64,000 nucleotides of DNA from Caldilineaceae bacterium (GTDB taxonomy: Bacteria; Chloroflexota; Anaerolineae; Caldilineales; Caldilineaceae): NCBI GenBank assembly GCA_019637695.1, contig JAHBVG010000022.1, positions 1 to 64,000 of the forward strand. Direction: 5' to 3'. Shown in pieces: positions 53,598-63,494 of this stretch (positions are counted from its first letter, which is position 1; the number at the start of each line of letters is the position of its first letter). A program made the translations under genes and the position numbers. A model generated the notes under the pieces. The model was not told where the DNA came from, ran no database searches, and saw only the letters and a program-made list of their open reading frames with translations.

Positions 53598-53839
53598 TCG
53601 AAGAGGGTTCTCATGAGATCTGATTTGTCCATCGCCAAATGAGTGGCAATATCGTTTAGTATACTGTTCAGCGTGCCTACTCGTAGCGCACTATGCAGCG
53701 GCACAGTAACATGATGCTCAAAGTCTAGGGAATGGTTGGTCAAACGGACATGGCTGCCTGACTGACGCGTAGCAACATACCCAAGTTCACCCAAGCGTTT
53801 GATTAGATCTTCGCCGCTTACATCGCGCGGGATTCTCAT
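53594..53839 (-). CDS. hicA: HicA-family toxin (mRNA interferase)
   Basis: 81 residues. Double-stranded-RNA-binding-like fold with GEDLIKRLGELGYVATRQSGSHVRL, where the His of GSHVRL is the catalytic residue, then VTVPLHSALRVGTLNSILNDI. Start overlaps the HicB stop (ATGA) and its stop overlaps the AI-2E start (ATGA), so three genes are chained. Lies at the edge of an AT-rich islet. Confidence 0.9.
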   Translation of the reverse strand: MRIPRDVSGEDLIKRLGELGYVATRQSGSHVRLTNHSLDFEHHVTVPLHSALRVGTLNSILNDIATHLAMDKSDLMRTLFE

Positions 53840-54045
53840 GCAGCCATCACTTCCTCTCGAACAAAATGCAGACGGATGATTTGAGGTCGCTCTTCATCCT
53901 CAAAGTGACAACTGACAGCGTCGCGAATCATTTCACGCAGTTCGTCCAATGTATCGGCCTCTGTGTAAATTGAATAACCGATGGCTTTCGCTTCGTAGCC
54001 ACCTTCAGCAGAATCTTCGACTAAGAAAATCACTTCATTGCTCAT
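53836..54045 (-). CDS. hicB: HicB-like antitoxin
   Basis: 69 residues: VIFLVEDSAEGGYEAKAIGYSIYTEADTLDELREMIRDAV is the partial RNase H-like HicB fold. It lacks the C-terminal DNA-binding domain of long HicB proteins, so autorepression by this protein alone is unlikely. It probably neutralises the HicA coded next. Order antitoxin then toxin is the less common one for hic loci. Confidence 0.85.
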   Translation of the reverse strand: MSNEVIFLVEDSAEGGYEAKAIGYSIYTEADTLDELREMIRDAVSCHFEDEERPQIIRLHFVREEVMAA

Positions 54046-54056
54046 TATTTCAGACC

Positions 54057-55083
54057 CTATCTACGTTCCACTGTCTCAAAGAACTTCCGATACAAATTTA
54101 TTGCAGTATTGTCGTCTGGAACATCGCGAATCAAGAAGCCTGCCAGGAAAAGCTCCCAATTCCAGCCTGCTGATGAGGAACCTATTGATGAGGAAAGCAA
54201 ATCATGAAAGATAGCTTGCCAAATTGAATTCTGTTCATCAGAGGCATGCACAGAGATCAACCTTGATATAACAAAAGATAGTTGTCCCAGATTAAACAGC
54301 ACAAGAGATTCGTGTACTTCAATGAGATTCCAACAAGATTGGCAGGCTGGCAATGTTTTGTCTGGCGTGATAAATCTGGCTAAGACAGTCACTTGGCCGA
54401 AAAATTTCCTTTTAGAATGGCCATCAAATTCTTCATCAGTTTGAGCATCTTCAAAGGCTTCCTGCCATATTGACCATACTACATTCGGATCAAATTTGCT
54501 GACCAAATCATCTAACCATTTTCTCTTTTCATCTGGAGTACCGGACCATTTCAGGGCTGCACCATCCTCTGATGAAGAATGTGCAGGCGACTCCCAATAG
54601 GATTTGCCTAAAGACCAGGCCAATTTTTGAAGGTTGAATCGATCCTCTCCTGTTCCTACTAGCGATTTTTCTAAAGCCAACACCGATGCTGCTTGTTGGA
54701 ATCTAAAACCATCTAATCGAAGCGAGTTGATGCGCTTGAAGCGTTCTTGCAGAGGAAGGTATGGCGCTATATTTGCCAGAGTAATCTCACCGAACCACTC
54801 CCGCTCACTGTCCGATGATAATTTTTCACCAACCGCCCTTTCCCACAAAAAAACACTTGAGATTCTGTCAAATAAGGCAACAGGATATTCAGGCAGTTGG
54901 CATAACTAGGGGTATCTACATAACGTCCCAGTTTATCCCAATCCTTGATAGCATTGAACAGTTTATCTCGATATCGCAGTCTCAAATCCTCTGGCAGGCT
55001 GGGAAAAAGCTTGATTGCATCATCCCAAAAAAACGAGATAAATAATCTTGAAAATCTCTAATTATCGACTCAGGATTCTTCAA
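54057..55083 (-). pseudogene. Unknown gene broken at two T7 tracts
   Basis: Three frames join into one protein if one T is added at each of two T7 runs (A7 on the plus strand at 55027-55033 and 54847-54853). Piece 1 begins at TTG 55083 behind AAGGAGG (LKNPESIIRDFQDYLSRFF); piece 2 reads WDDAIKLFPSLPEDLRLRYRD to TESQVFF; piece 3 reads LWERAVGEKLSS to NLYRKFFETVERR (stop 54057). The full product would be about 342 residues, helical, rich in Trp and Leu. Family not recognised. The segment is AT-rich. Options: pseudogene, homopolymer sequencing error, or slippage-dependent expression. Confidence 0.6.
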
Positions 55084-55127
55084 CTCAGCCTCCTTAATGA
55101 AAATGCAGATGACGCTTACAGTCGCTA

Positions 55128-57521
55128 CTAGAGTTTCTTCAAATTCGCCATGGACGCCAGGAACTTTTTGATCCCCACGCCGGGAAAGGCGACGGCGACC
55201 TCTTCCTCGCGGCCGATGATGGTGCTGTCGATAACGGTTCCCACGCCGAATTTAGGATGTTCCACGCTTTGGCGGCGTTTGTATTGGGGTTCGACGCTGG
55301 GCCTGGGTGTGGCGCTTGGTCGCTGAATTGCCGGTTTGCTCCCCGTCGAGGATGCACCGCCGGGCGACCAATAGGTCTGCTTTGGCTCAGGACGGCTGCG
55401 TGCAGCATTCCCCCCATCGCCTAGATTTCCCGAATCCCACAAGGTGGCGCGTTGATAGCTTTGCTCGCGGCGGATCTGTCGGTTGACCATGCCTTGCAGT
55501 AGATCGGGCGGGATGTCGGCCAAAAAGCGACTGGGCTGCTGCGTCTCAGTGCTGCCCCACAAACTGCGCCGGAAGACGTGGACAAGGTAGAGCCGCCGTT
55601 TGGCGCGGGTGATGCCCACGTAGCAGAGCCGCCGCTCCTCGGCCATGTCTTCGGGATCTTCGCTTTCCAAACTGCGGGCATGGGGCAGGATCCCTTCCTC
55701 TAGCCCGACGATGAAGACAACGGGGAACTCCAGCCCCTTAGCGGCGTGGAGCGTCATCAACGTCACTGCTTCGCCGCCGTTTTCGGTCAGATCATCCTGG
55801 GCGCTGACCAGGCTCACCTCCTGCAAAAAGAGCGAAAGCGGGTCCTGGCCCGGTTCCAAAGTCGACATGCCGGGGACGTATTGATTGGCGACGCCGCGCA
55901 ACTCTTGCAGGTTTGTGAAGCGATCCTCGCCCTCCTCGGTGCCATCGCGCAGCCGGTCGATGTAGCCGGCATCCTGCAAAATGTGGTCGAGGAGTTCGGC
56001 CACGCTTTCGTAATGCTGCTCGCGCGCCATGCGCACCCAGCTTTCCAGCATCTCGGCAAAGTGGATCAGGGCGTTGCGGGCGCGCGTATCCAATCCACCG
56101 GCGCGCAGGGCGTTGGCGGGCAATGGACGCGCCACCGCCTCTGGCCCGTGATGGAGGATGCGCAGGGCGTCGAATTCGCTGATCCCCAGCGAGGCGGCCC
56201 ACTCCTTGAGGATGGCGTAGGTTTTGGGGCCGATCCCCCGCGGCGGCTCGTTGATAATGCGATCCATGGAGATGCCGTCCGCCGGGTTGTGGGCGAGGCG
56301 CAAGTAGGCCAGGGCGTCCTTGATCTCTTTGCGTTCGTAGAAACGGGTGCCGCCCACCAGCCGATAGCGGATATGGCGGAGGACAAAGCCTTCTTCCAGG
56401 GCGCGGCTCTGGGCATTGGTGCGGTACATAATGGCGAAGTCGCTCAACCGCAAACCGCCGCCCGCCATCAACCGTTCAATCTCGTCGAGGATGTAGCTGG
56501 CCTCTTCCACCTCGTTGTACGCCTCGTAAAGATGGACCTTCAACCCCGATCCGTTGTCGGTGTGCAGCGCTTTGGGCGTTCGGTTAATGTTCTGCGCGAT
56601 CACGGCGTTGGCTACATCGAGAATGTGCTGTGTGCTACGATAATTCTGCTCCAAAAGGATGACGCGCGTATCGGGGTAGTCCTGGCGAAATTGGAGGACG
56701 TTGCGATAATCTGCGCCTCTGAACCTATAAATCGATTGATCATCGTCGCCTACGCCGAAGACATTGCGGCTTCCCTCCGGCGCGCCAGCCAGTAGTTTAA
56801 CCAATTCGTATTGCGCGGTGTTGCTATCCTGAAACTCGTCCACAAGGATGTAGCGCCACTTGCGTTGATACTTGGCGAGGATCTCGCGGTCGCGGCGGAA
56901 GAGCAGCACCACATTCATGAGCAGATCGTCGAAATCCATGGCGTTGTTGACCTGCAACGCCTCTTGATAACGATGGTAGACGCGGCTGGCAACCTCTTCA
57001 AAGTAGGTCTGTGTCTTCACCTTTTCGGGGATGGTCAACTCGTTTTTGTAATTGCTGATGCTGGCGCGGATGGCCTGGGGGCTGTAGCGCTTCTCGTCCA
57101 GGTTCATCTCTTGCAACACGCTGCGGATCAATGAGAGCTGATCCGCTGTGTCATAGACCAGCCAGTTGCGTTCATAACCGATGGCCTCGTGTTCAATGCG
57201 CAGAATGCGGGCGCAGATACTGTGGAACGTGCCAATCGACAGCCCACCCAGCCGTTGCCGTTGACCGGGCAGCGGCTGCGGAAAGTTATCGCCGATGAGA
57301 TCGACCACGCGTTCTTCCATCTCGCGCGCGGCCTTGTTGGTAAAGGTCACCGCCAGGATGTTCCACGGCGCTACCCCCTTCTCGTCAATGAGATAGGCAA
57401 TGCGCCGGGTCAGCACACGCGTCTTCCCCGAACCGGGGCCGGCCAACACCAACACCGGCCCTTCGGTCGCTTCCACCGCTGCGCGTTGCTGTGGGTTGAG
57501 TCCTTGCACGAGTCGAGACAT
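55128..57521 (-). CDS. pcrA: UvrD/PcrA-type superfamily 1 DNA helicase
   Basis: 797 residues from ATG 57521. 3'-5' helicase for nucleotide excision repair and plasmid or fork processing. Motifs in order: Q motif [12 protein letters not shown], Walker A AGPGSGKT, motif [10 protein letters not shown], motif [16 protein letters not shown], motif [10 protein letters not shown], motif [26 protein letters not shown], motif [16 protein letters not shown]. The C-terminal Tudor-like PcrA/UvrD tail [12 protein letters not shown] to [11 protein letters not shown] is present. No further upstream start has a ribosome site, and the upstream extension is repeat DNA. Confidence 0.96.
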   Translation of the reverse strand: MSRLVQGLNPQQRAAVEATEGPVLVLAGPGSGKTRVLTRRIAYLIDEKGVAPWNILAVTFTNKAAREMEERVVDLIGDNFPQPLPGQRQRLGGLSIGTFHSICARILRIEHEAIGYERNWLVYDTADQLSLIRSVLQEMNLDEKRYSPQAIRASISNYKNELTIPEKVKTQTYFEEVASRVYHRYQEALQVNNAMDFDDLLMNVVLLFRRDREILAKYQRKWRYILVDEFQDSNTAQYELVKLLAGAPEGSRNVFGVGDDDQSIYRFRGADYRNVLQFRQDYPDTRVILLEQNYRSTQHILDVANAVIAQNINRTPKALHTDNGSGLKVHLYEAYNEVEEASYILDEIERLMAGGGLRLSDFAIMYRTNAQSRALEEGFVLRHIRYRLVGGTRFYERKEIKDALAYLRLAHNPADGISMDRIINEPPRGIGPKTYAILKEWAASLGISEFDALRILHHGPEAVARPLPANALRAGGLDTRARNALIHFAEMLESWVRMAREQHYESVAELLDHILQDAGYIDRLRDGTEEGEDRFTNLQELRGVANQYVPGMSTLEPGQDPLSLFLQEVSLVSAQDDLTENGGEAVTLMTLHAAKGLEFPVVFIVGLEEGILPHARSLESEDPEDMAEERRLCYVGITRAKRRLYLVHVFRRSLWGSTETQQPSRFLADIPPDLLQGMVNRQIRREQSYQRATLWDSGNLGDGGNAARSRPEPKQTYWSPGGASSTGSKPAIQRPSATPRPSVEPQYKRRQSVEHPKFGVGTVIDSTIIGREEEVAVAFPGVGIKKFLASMANLKKL

Positions 57522-57575
57522 AGGAGATGTTTTCCAGAGATGTGTTGCGCGAGACGTGATACGTGATTCGTGACC

Positions 57576-57651
57576 GATTGTCGCCTGCCACCTGCAAACC
57601 TGCAACCTGCCACCACTTTTGCCTTTTGTTTTTTGCCTTTTGCCTTCTCTA
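57576..57651. repeat. TTTGCAG and AAAAGGC heptads behind rsgA
   Basis: Minus strand from just behind the rsgA stop: AAGGCAAAAGGCAAAAAACA then AAAGGCAAAAGTGGTGGCAG and CAGGTTTGCAGGTGGCAGGC. Same units as 7816-7885, in the same order and the same combination. Confidence 0.85.
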
Positions 57652-58680
57652 CCATTCCTCTTCTTGAAGATCCTCGCCCTCAAGGATGCGCAGGTAGCTT
57701 TCGTAACGTTCCGCGGCGATCTTGCCTTCGGCCACGGCAGCCTGGACGGCGCAGCCCGGTTCGTGGGTATGGGTGCAGTTGGGGAAGCGGCAATCGTTGA
57801 CGAAAGGCTCAATGTCCACAAAAAAGAAGCCGAGGCTGGCCGGATCGATCTCATAAAGCCCCAACTCGCGGATGCCAGGCGTGTCGGCAATGTAAGTGTC
57901 TTTACCGAAGGGCAGGCGGAAGAGTTGGGCGCTGCGCGTGGTGTGGCGTCCTTTGCCCTCAAAGTCGCGCAGATCGCCCACCCGCAAATTGAGATCCGGG
58001 TGGATGGCGTTAATCAACGTACTCTTGCCCACACCGCTGGGACCAGTGACGACGGTGAGGTTATCTTCGAGCAGATGACGGAGATCATCGATCCCCTGTC
58101 CGGTTTCGGCGCTGGCATAGATCAGCGGATAGCCCAACGCGGCGTAGAGACCAAAGGTCACCTGCGCCACCTCGATCCCTGTGAGATCCACTTTGTTGAC
58201 GCAGATCATGGCGGGAAGTTCGTTGGCCTCGGCGATGACGAGGAAGCGATCCAACATGCGCAGATGGGGTTCGGGCTGGGTGATGGAAAAAACGATCAGC
58301 ACTTGATCCGGGTTGGCCAGGATCACATCCTCGACGGACTGACTCGTACCCGGTCGCCGCCGGCTGAGGACAGAGTCGCGTTCGGCGACCTCATCGATCA
58401 GCCCTTTCTTCTTCCCTTCGGGCGCGACGAGGACACGGTCGCCCACAGCCACCAACGTTTCTTTGCCACGCTCTTGCAGCAGCCGTCCGCGCACACGGCA
58501 GAGGCGCACCCCATCGTCGGTCTCCACTTCGTAATGGTGGCCGAGGGAGCGGATCACTACCCCTGAAACCAGGTTTTCGGCCTGCTTCTTCGGCTTTGGC
58601 TTACTGCGTAAATGACTCTCAAAATAGTCGTCGGCGTATTCTTCGTCGTAATCGTCGTAGTCAGGAATGTAGCGGGGCAA
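57649..58680 (-). CDS. rsgA: Ribosome small subunit-dependent GTPase A
   Basis: 343 residues. Circularly permuted GTPase that checks late 30S maturation. OB domain ([25 protein letters not shown]), then G4 NKVDL, G5 SAETGQG, G1 [15 protein letters not shown]2 RHTT, G3 DTPG, and a C-terminal zinc motif with [16 protein letters not shown] (C-x4-C-x-H-x5-C spacing as in the family). No ATG is available: TTG 58680, with GAGGAG 6 nt upstream, is the likely start; GTG 58707 is an alternative. Acidic N-terminus ([15 protein letters not shown]) is unusual. Confidence 0.94.
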   Translation of the reverse strand: MPRYIPDYDDYDEEYADDYFESHLRSKPKPKKQAENLVSGVVIRSLGHHYEVETDDGVRLCRVRGRLLQERGKETLVAVGDRVLVAPEGKKKGLIDEVAERDSVLSRRRPGTSQSVEDVILANPDQVLIVFSITQPEPHLRMLDRFLVIAEANELPAMICVNKVDLTGIEVAQVTFGLYAALGYPLIYASAETGQGIDDLRHLLEDNLTVVTGPSGVGKSTLINAIHPDLNLRVGDLRDFEGKGRHTTRSAQLFRLPFGKDTYIADTPGIRELGLYEIDPASLGFFFVDIEPFVNDCRFPNCTHTHEPGCAVQAAVAEGKIAAERYESYLRILEGEDLQEEEW

Positions 58681-58784
58681 ACGTCGCTCCTCTAGTGGTT
58701 TAGCCACCCTTACATAGTCAAACCTGTACAGGAGGAGTGTATCAATGGGGTTGCGGACTGTCAACCTGGCAGAAGAGGGTGGAA

Positions 58785-58856
58785 ATTGGGTATTGGGTAT
58801 TGGATATTTCAGCCCGTGTACCCAATATCTAATATCCAATACCCAATACCCAATCA
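58785..58856. repeat. Inverted GGGTATT heptads behind maf
   Basis: Left arm AATTGGGTATTGGGTATTGG; right arm on the minus strand from the maf stop TGATTGGGTATTGGGTATTG. Near-perfect pairing of about 30 bp with a short loop. Confidence 0.9.
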
Positions 58857-59513
58857 ACCTTCCTGACAACAGGGCAGACCGGTCAGCCGCTGGCAGACGG
58901 GCGCGAGCGGAACGTTCACATCCACGCCGAATTGGGCCAACATTTCGCACAGATCGGCTACGGGCAACCCCATGACGCCCGCGGCGCATCCGCGTAAGGA
59001 TGCCACCGGATCAAATTCTCGATGCTGGATTGCGTAAGCCCCCGCCTTATCCAGCGGATCGCCGCTTGCCACATATTGGACGATTTCTTCGTTGCTGTAA
59101 CCGCGCATGTCGACGTCGGTGGTGTTCATGCGGATCTGCTGGCGGCGCGCGCCATCCTCGGCCACGAACAACAGCGCCAATGCGCTGTGAACCTGATGCG
59201 TTTCACGGCGCAGGCGGCGCAGCATCTCAATCGCCTCGTCTTCATCCATGGGTTTGCCCAGAACGGCGCCATTCAAAGCGACCACCGTATCTGCCCCAAT
59301 GATCAACGCGGGATGATCCTCGGGGGGCAACCTATCGGCAATGGCCGTGGCTTTGCCCAACGCCAGGCGCGCTGCCAGATCAGTGGCTTCCTCGTGGGCT
59401 TTTGGATCCTCATCAATATCAGCCACAAGCGCCCGATGCGGAAGATCTAATTCCTGTAAAAAGCGTCGTCGCCGTGGACTTGCCGACGCTAGTATGAGTT
59501 TTAGCGGATTCAT
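58854..59513 (-). CDS. Maf-family nucleoside triphosphate pyrophosphatase
   Basis: 219 residues from ATG 59513 (AGAGG upstream). Hydrolyses non-canonical or m7GTP/dTTP-type nucleotides as house-cleaning. N-terminus [17 protein letters not shown] is diagnostic; [18 protein letters not shown] holds the catalytic Asp region; [17 protein letters not shown] and GVMGLPV complete the family pattern. The stop TGA is the first triplet of a heptad array. Confidence 0.95.
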   Translation of the reverse strand: MNPLKLILASASPRRRRFLQELDLPHRALVADIDEDPKAHEEATDLAARLALGKATAIADRLPPEDHPALIIGADTVVALNGAVLGKPMDEDEAIEMLRRLRRETHQVHSALALLFVAEDGARRQQIRMNTTDVDMRGYSNEEIVQYVASGDPLDKAGAYAIQHREFDPVASLRGCAAGVMGLPVADLCEMLAQFGVDVNVPLAPVCQRLTGLPCCQEG

Positions 59514-59660
59514 TGCCCTCTGCCTGCGTGTTAGACTATGACTGTATCGAAAAAAGATAACCAAAGACCGACGAACGATCCTATTGTAATGGGCTAAACC
59601 CTTGAGTAAAGTAATGTCATTGTCTTCGCTCAAAAAGTAACAACTGCATCCCATGCTCAA

Positions 59661-59686
59661 GGCGGGTCCGTGACCTGGCGAGAGCA
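59661..59686. repeat. GGGTCCGTGACC repeat, third site
   Basis: GGCGGGTCCGTGACCTGGCG with flanking GAGAGC; matches 15931-15948 and, in reverse, 20209-20221. About 70 nt ahead of the receiver-ATPase gene. Confidence 0.7.
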
Positions 59687-59747
59687 GAGGTAAGTGGTTA
59701 CCTCAGAAATGAGAAAGACATCCAGATCTGATTGTAAGAGGTACGTT

Positions 59748-60926
59748 ATGGTCTACAAAATTCTCGTGGCAGACGATGAGCCTACCATGCGACGCTTGAT
59801 GGCTGTCCTGTTAAAGCGTCACAATCATGAGGTGATCGAGGCGTCAACTGGGGAAGATTGCCTTGCCCTGGCCATCGAACACCAACCTGATATTATTCTA
59901 TTGGATGTGATCATGCCCGGCGTGGATGGCTTCGAGACGCTGCGCCGCCTGCGCGCCAATCGTGAGACAGAGGATATCCCCGTGATCTTCCTTTCGGCCA
60001 AAGGTGAGGTCTCAGATCGGGTTGAAGGGTTGCGCCTGGGCGCTGATGACTATGTGACCAAACCCGCCGAGCCTGCGGAACTGCTTGCCCGCATTGATTC
60101 TGTGATCCTGCGTTCACGGCGAGAAGCGCGGCGCAGCAAGGGATATGTCTTCGGTCTGCTTGGCGCCAAAGGGGGCGTTGGCAAGACAACCACCCTTGCC
60201 AATCTGGCCGTCCACTTTCAACAGGCGGGGCGCTCCCCTTTGCTCGTTGATATGAATCTGGCCTTTGGCAATCTCGCCGCCCATTTTGGTCTTGATGCGA
60301 ACCGTTGCTCGATTGCGAACCTCACCGTGATCGCGCCCGCGGATCTGGACCTGCACCAAGTACAGCAAGTGATTTTAGAACACAGCAGCGGCGTACGACT
60401 GATCGCCAGCCCGCCGAATGTGCCAACATGGGCCTCCTATTCGGCGGATTTACTGCGCACTGTGGTAGAACAGTGCGCGTACAGCGCCCGTTACGTCTTT
60501 TTGGATCTGCCCAAAGACCCGGACCTTTTGGGGGCGATTTCAGAACAGATCAGTGGTTTGATCCTCGTGTTGGGGAGTGAACCCTCTAGCTTGCGCGTAG
60601 GCGAAGAGATAGCGAAGTACTTGGGCAATTTGGGATTACACGATCGGCTCAGCGCAATTTTAGTCCACCGCGCCGCATCAGAATATCAATTGGTGGATGC
60701 AGGCACCATCGCCGAACGGCTGGGCTGCCTGGTGTTGGGCACGATCCCCTTTAAGCCGGACATCTACATGCGGGCCGAATACGATCAATCTCCTGTCCTG
60801 CTCAAAGCGGGAACGGGCGCAGATAACATCATCTTCGAGAAGATCGGCACACGCTTGCTCAACTACGTAGAGACGTTGGAGCAGTTTCAGAAGCAAAAAG
60901 TCTACGGAAATCGACGCTTGGTATAA
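59748..60926 (+). CDS. Receiver-ParA/MinD ATPase fusion (TadZ/CpaE-like), active type
   Basis: 392 residues. Residues 1-120 form a response-regulator receiver with acidic pair Asp9-Asp10, phospho-acceptor Asp53 and Lys104. Residues 130-370 form a ParA/MinD-type ATPase with intact deviant Walker A KGGVGKTT (Lys140, Lys145) and LLVDMNLAFGNLA. This layout is that of CpaE/TadZ proteins that place type IV/Tad pilus machines, though no pilus gene lies in the window. Start ATG 59748 with AAGAGG 6 nt upstream. It is 30 nt ahead of its paralog. Confidence 0.88.
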   Translation: MVYKILVADDEPTMRRLMAVLLKRHNHEVIEASTGEDCLALAIEHQPDIILLDVIMPGVDGFETLRRLRANRETEDIPVIFLSAKGEVSDRVEGLRLGADDYVTKPAEPAELLARIDSVILRSRREARRSKGYVFGLLGAKGGVGKTTTLANLAVHFQQAGRSPLLVDMNLAFGNLAAHFGLDANRCSIANLTVIAPADLDLHQVQQVILEHSSGVRLIASPPNVPTWASYSADLLRTVVEQCAYSARYVFLDLPKDPDLLGAISEQISGLILVLGSEPSSLRVGEEIAKYLGNLGLHDRLSAILVHRAASEYQLVDAGTIAERLGCLVLGTIPFKPDIYMRAEYDQSPVLLKAGTGADNIIFEKIGTRLLNYVETLEQFQKQKVYGNRRLV

Positions 60927-60956
60927 TGCTTTTATCCACCGGGTGAGAGACGCCGC

Positions 60957-62084
60957 ATGGTTTACAAAATCCTAATTATCGACGATGAAGCCACGATCCG
61001 CCGCTTGATGAGCGTGTTATTAAAGCGCCACGGGCACGAAATCATTGAAGCAGCCGATGGTGAAAGTGGGATCAAGGCGGCGATTGCGCAGCAACCTGAC
61101 ATTATCCTTTTGGATATTATGATGCCGCATATGGATGGCTACGAGACGCTGCGGCGTCTGCGCGCCACACCCAATGCAGCGGACATCCCTGTTATCTATG
61201 TTTCGGCCAAAAGCCAGGTCGAAGACCGCGTGGAAGGTCTGCGATTGGGCGCTGACGATTATGTGGTGAAACCCGCCGACCCAGCCGAGTTGCTCATGCG
61301 CATTGAAGCGGTGATGAACCGCTCGCGGCGACGGACTCGACGGCGCCGCGCCGCTACGCACGCCTTCCTGGGTGTACGCGGCGGCGCTGGCACCAGTACC
61401 ATCCTCGTGAACCTGGGCGCTCATCTACAGCAAACAGGGATGCAGACGCTGCTGGTCGATCTCCATCTGGCCTTCGGCACGCTGATCTATCAGCTCAATC
61501 TGCTGCCCTTAACTTATTCCACGGCGAATCTGGCGACCATCGCGCCTGAGACCATTGACGATACGGTGGTGCAACGCTGTCTGCTGGCCCATCCATCCGG
61601 GCTGAAACTGCTGGCCGGTTCTCCCACTGTGCCCATTGGGATCACGTTTGCCCCAGAACATCTTACGGCTATCACTGAACAGGCGGGACATTGCGCTCAG
61701 GTTGTCCTCATCGATCTGCCCACCGATCCTGATATTATTGAGTGTGTGGCGAATCTGTTGGATAGCCTGACCCTTGTACTCAGCAACGATCCGGCCTCGC
61801 TCCATGCGGCAGAGAATATCGCGGCGTACCTGCGCTACCTCAATCTGGATGCCCAAATCAACACGATCCTTGTCGATCATCATGCGATGGCCCAGCCTTT
61901 CTTGACGCCGGCGTTGATCGAAGAACGCACGGGTTACCCCTGCCTTGCCAATGTCCCAGCCAAACCCGAACCCTATCTCCAGGCTGAACAGTTGCGCACC
62001 CCCTTGATGATGAACGGTTACGACGCCGCCGATCGGTCGATCTATGCGCAGATTGGGGAAAGGTTGATCAAGCGTAGTGCGTAG
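60957..62084 (+). CDS. Receiver-ATPase paralog with degenerate Walker A
   Basis: 375 residues, clearly a paralog of the previous gene (same start MVYKIL, same receiver motifs, Asp53 and Lys105 intact). In the P-loop KGGVGKTT has become RGGAGTST (141-148): both the signature Lys and the phosphate-binding Lys are gone. LLVDLHLAFGTLI is kept. It probably cannot hydrolyse ATP and may pair with the active paralog as a pseudo-ATPase. TadZ proteins with atypical Walker A motifs are known. The last residues (RSA) and stop come from a TAGTGCG heptad array. Confidence 0.85.
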   Translation: MVYKILIIDDEATIRRLMSVLLKRHGHEIIEAADGESGIKAAIAQQPDIILLDIMMPHMDGYETLRRLRATPNAADIPVIYVSAKSQVEDRVEGLRLGADDYVVKPADPAELLMRIEAVMNRSRRRTRRRRAATHAFLGVRGGAGTSTILVNLGAHLQQTGMQTLLVDLHLAFGTLIYQLNLLPLTYSTANLATIAPETIDDTVVQRCLLAHPSGLKLLAGSPTVPIGITFAPEHLTAITEQAGHCAQVVLIDLPTDPDIIECVANLLDSLTLVLSNDPASLHAAENIAAYLRYLNLDAQINTILVDHHAMAQPFLTPALIEERTGYPCLANVPAKPEPYLQAEQLRTPLMMNGYDAADRSIYAQIGERLIKRSA

Positions 62085-62108
62085 TGTGTAATTCGCAATT
62101 CGTACACC
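62076..62108 (+). repeat. TAGTGCG/AATTCGC heptads at the end of the second receiver-ATPase gene
   Basis: TAGTGCGTAGTGTGTAATTC then GCAATTCGTAC. The first unit is read as codons and the second gives the TAG stop. The remainder of the 342-bp gap up to 62246 shows no gene. Confidence 0.75.
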
Positions 62109-62245
62109 ATTCCGCATTTTCACGCCCGCGCCCTCCCCTCTCCGTTGGACAACTTCCCCGTCCTCTGGCACACTGATTGTGATTATTTTCCTCAAGTCCC
62201 ATGCAATAAGTCGAGTGTCTAATTCGATCTTTTACCTTTTCAATC

Positions 62246-62380
62246 GGGTGTATTCAGAATGGGTTGATGATTCGTAAGGGTTTGGGTGGACGGTAGACGA
62301 GCAATGGCGTGCGCAGATGATATTTGTGAGCCGTCCACCCAAACCCCTACCCAGACAGCCAACTCATTTTGAACACACCC
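62246..62380. mobile_element. 99-bp repeated element, copy 2, with outer inverted repeats
   Basis: The core 62269-62367 matches 46994-47092 in reverse. Outer arms GGGTGTATTCAGAATGGGTT (62246-) and, at the right end, AACTCATTTTGAACACACCC (-62380) are inverted repeats matching at 18 of 21. Inner arms GGGTTTGGGTGGACGG and CCGTCCACCCAAACCC are perfect over 16 bp. A non-autonomous, palindromic element is likely. Copy 1 lacks the outer arms. Confidence 0.8.
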
Positions 62381-62426
62381 CTTTCAATCAACTGGCGCTG
62401 CGTCGCCGCATGTACAGGAGCAATCA

Positions 62427-63494
62427 ATGAACAAAGTCAATGGTAGCGCACAAGCACAACCAGACTCTCCCCTTCAAATGGCCTTTATTGGCTGCGGCGG
62501 TATGGCCCGTCACCATCTGCGACAGATCCTGCAACAGCAGGAGACAACCCATGTGCGGATGGTCTGCGAGCCATCCCCTGAAGCCTATGCTCGCTTCTGC
62601 GCGGTCTTTGAAGAAGCCGGCGTCAAAGCGCCTGAAAATGAACCGGATCTGGAGCGCATGTTGACCCGCTATGGGGATGAACTGGATGCCGCTTTTATCA
62701 TTACGCCCCATGTGCTGCATCATAGCCAGGCGCGGGCGTGTATGGAAGCAGGTCTCGACGTGTTGTTGGAAAAACCAATGGTGATGAACGCCGAGGAAGC
62801 GCTGGATCTCATCGATGTCCGCAACCGCACCGGCCGCCTGATGGTGGTGGCGTTCAACGGCAGCTTGTCGCCGCGCATTCGCACAGCCGCGCGGCTGCTC
62901 CGCTCCGGCGAGATCGGCCCGATCCTTAACATTCATGGCGTGGCCTGGCAGAGTTGGAAGCAAGGAACCACCAATACCTGGCGGCAGATTCCCGAAATTG
63001 CCGGCGGCGGCTTCCTTTTTGATACGGGCGCGCACATGCTTAACACCATCTCGGATTTGGCCGGTGAGGACTTTGTGGAAGTGGCGGCCTGGCTCGACAA
63101 CCGCGGCACACCGGTGGATATCCTGGCCGCAGTGATTGGCCGGTTGCGCTCTGGGGCGATGGTCACCATGAGCGGTTGCGGCGAGGCGATCCCATCCTGC
63201 GCGTCGGACGTACGTATCTTCTGCAGCGACGGCATTTTGCAGACTGGCATTTGGGGCGAACGGCTGTTGATTCAGCGCAGCGGACAGAAGCGATTGACGC
63301 CTGTGCGCGTGCCGGCGTCTTTGGGCCAGTGGCAGCAGTTCACCCTGGTGCGTAAGGGCGAAATCGAGAATCCCTGCCCGCCGGAGATCGGCCTGCGCAT
63401 GGCGCGCCTGTGGGACGCCATCCGCGATTCCGCTGCCCAGAACGGACAGCCCGTCCAGGTAATGCGACCGGTCCTGGCGATGGCGGCAGACTAA
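62427..63494 (+). CDS. Gfo/Idh/MocA family NAD(P)-dependent oxidoreductase
   Basis: 355 residues. Rossmann motif [18 protein letters not shown], then [16 protein letters not shown] with the EKP motif, and the C-terminal domain with [19 protein letters not shown] holding the Asp and His of the active site. Oxidises or reduces a sugar, inositol or similar hydroxyl. AGGAG 6 nt before ATG 62427. The ThuA-like gene follows 110 nt downstream on the same strand, a common pairing in disaccharide use (ThuA/ThuB). Confidence 0.92.
   Translation: MNKVNGSAQAQPDSPLQMAFIGCGGMARHHLRQILQQQETTHVRMVCEPSPEAYARFCAVFEEAGVKAPENEPDLERMLTRYGDELDAAFIITPHVLHHSQARACMEAGLDVLLEKPMVMNAEEALDLIDVRNRTGRLMVVAFNGSLSPRIRTAARLLRSGEIGPILNIHGVAWQSWKQGTTNTWRQIPEIAGGGFLFDTGAHMLNTISDLAGEDFVEVAAWLDNRGTPVDILAAVIGRLRSGAMVTMSGCGEAIPSCASDVRIFCSDGILQTGIWGERLLIQRSGQKRLTPVRVPASLGQWQQFTLVRKGEIENPCPPEIGLRMARLWDAIRDSAAQNGQPVQVMRPVLAMAAD

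Noticed and set aside
55746..56795. Plus-strand frame opposite pcrA
   Set aside because: All helicase motifs lie on the other strand; this is a complement artefact.
57522..57962. N-terminal extension of the helicase
   Set aside because: The in-frame extension crosses repeat DNA and the antisense of rsgA; PcrA proteins start at the Q motif region as from ATG 57521.
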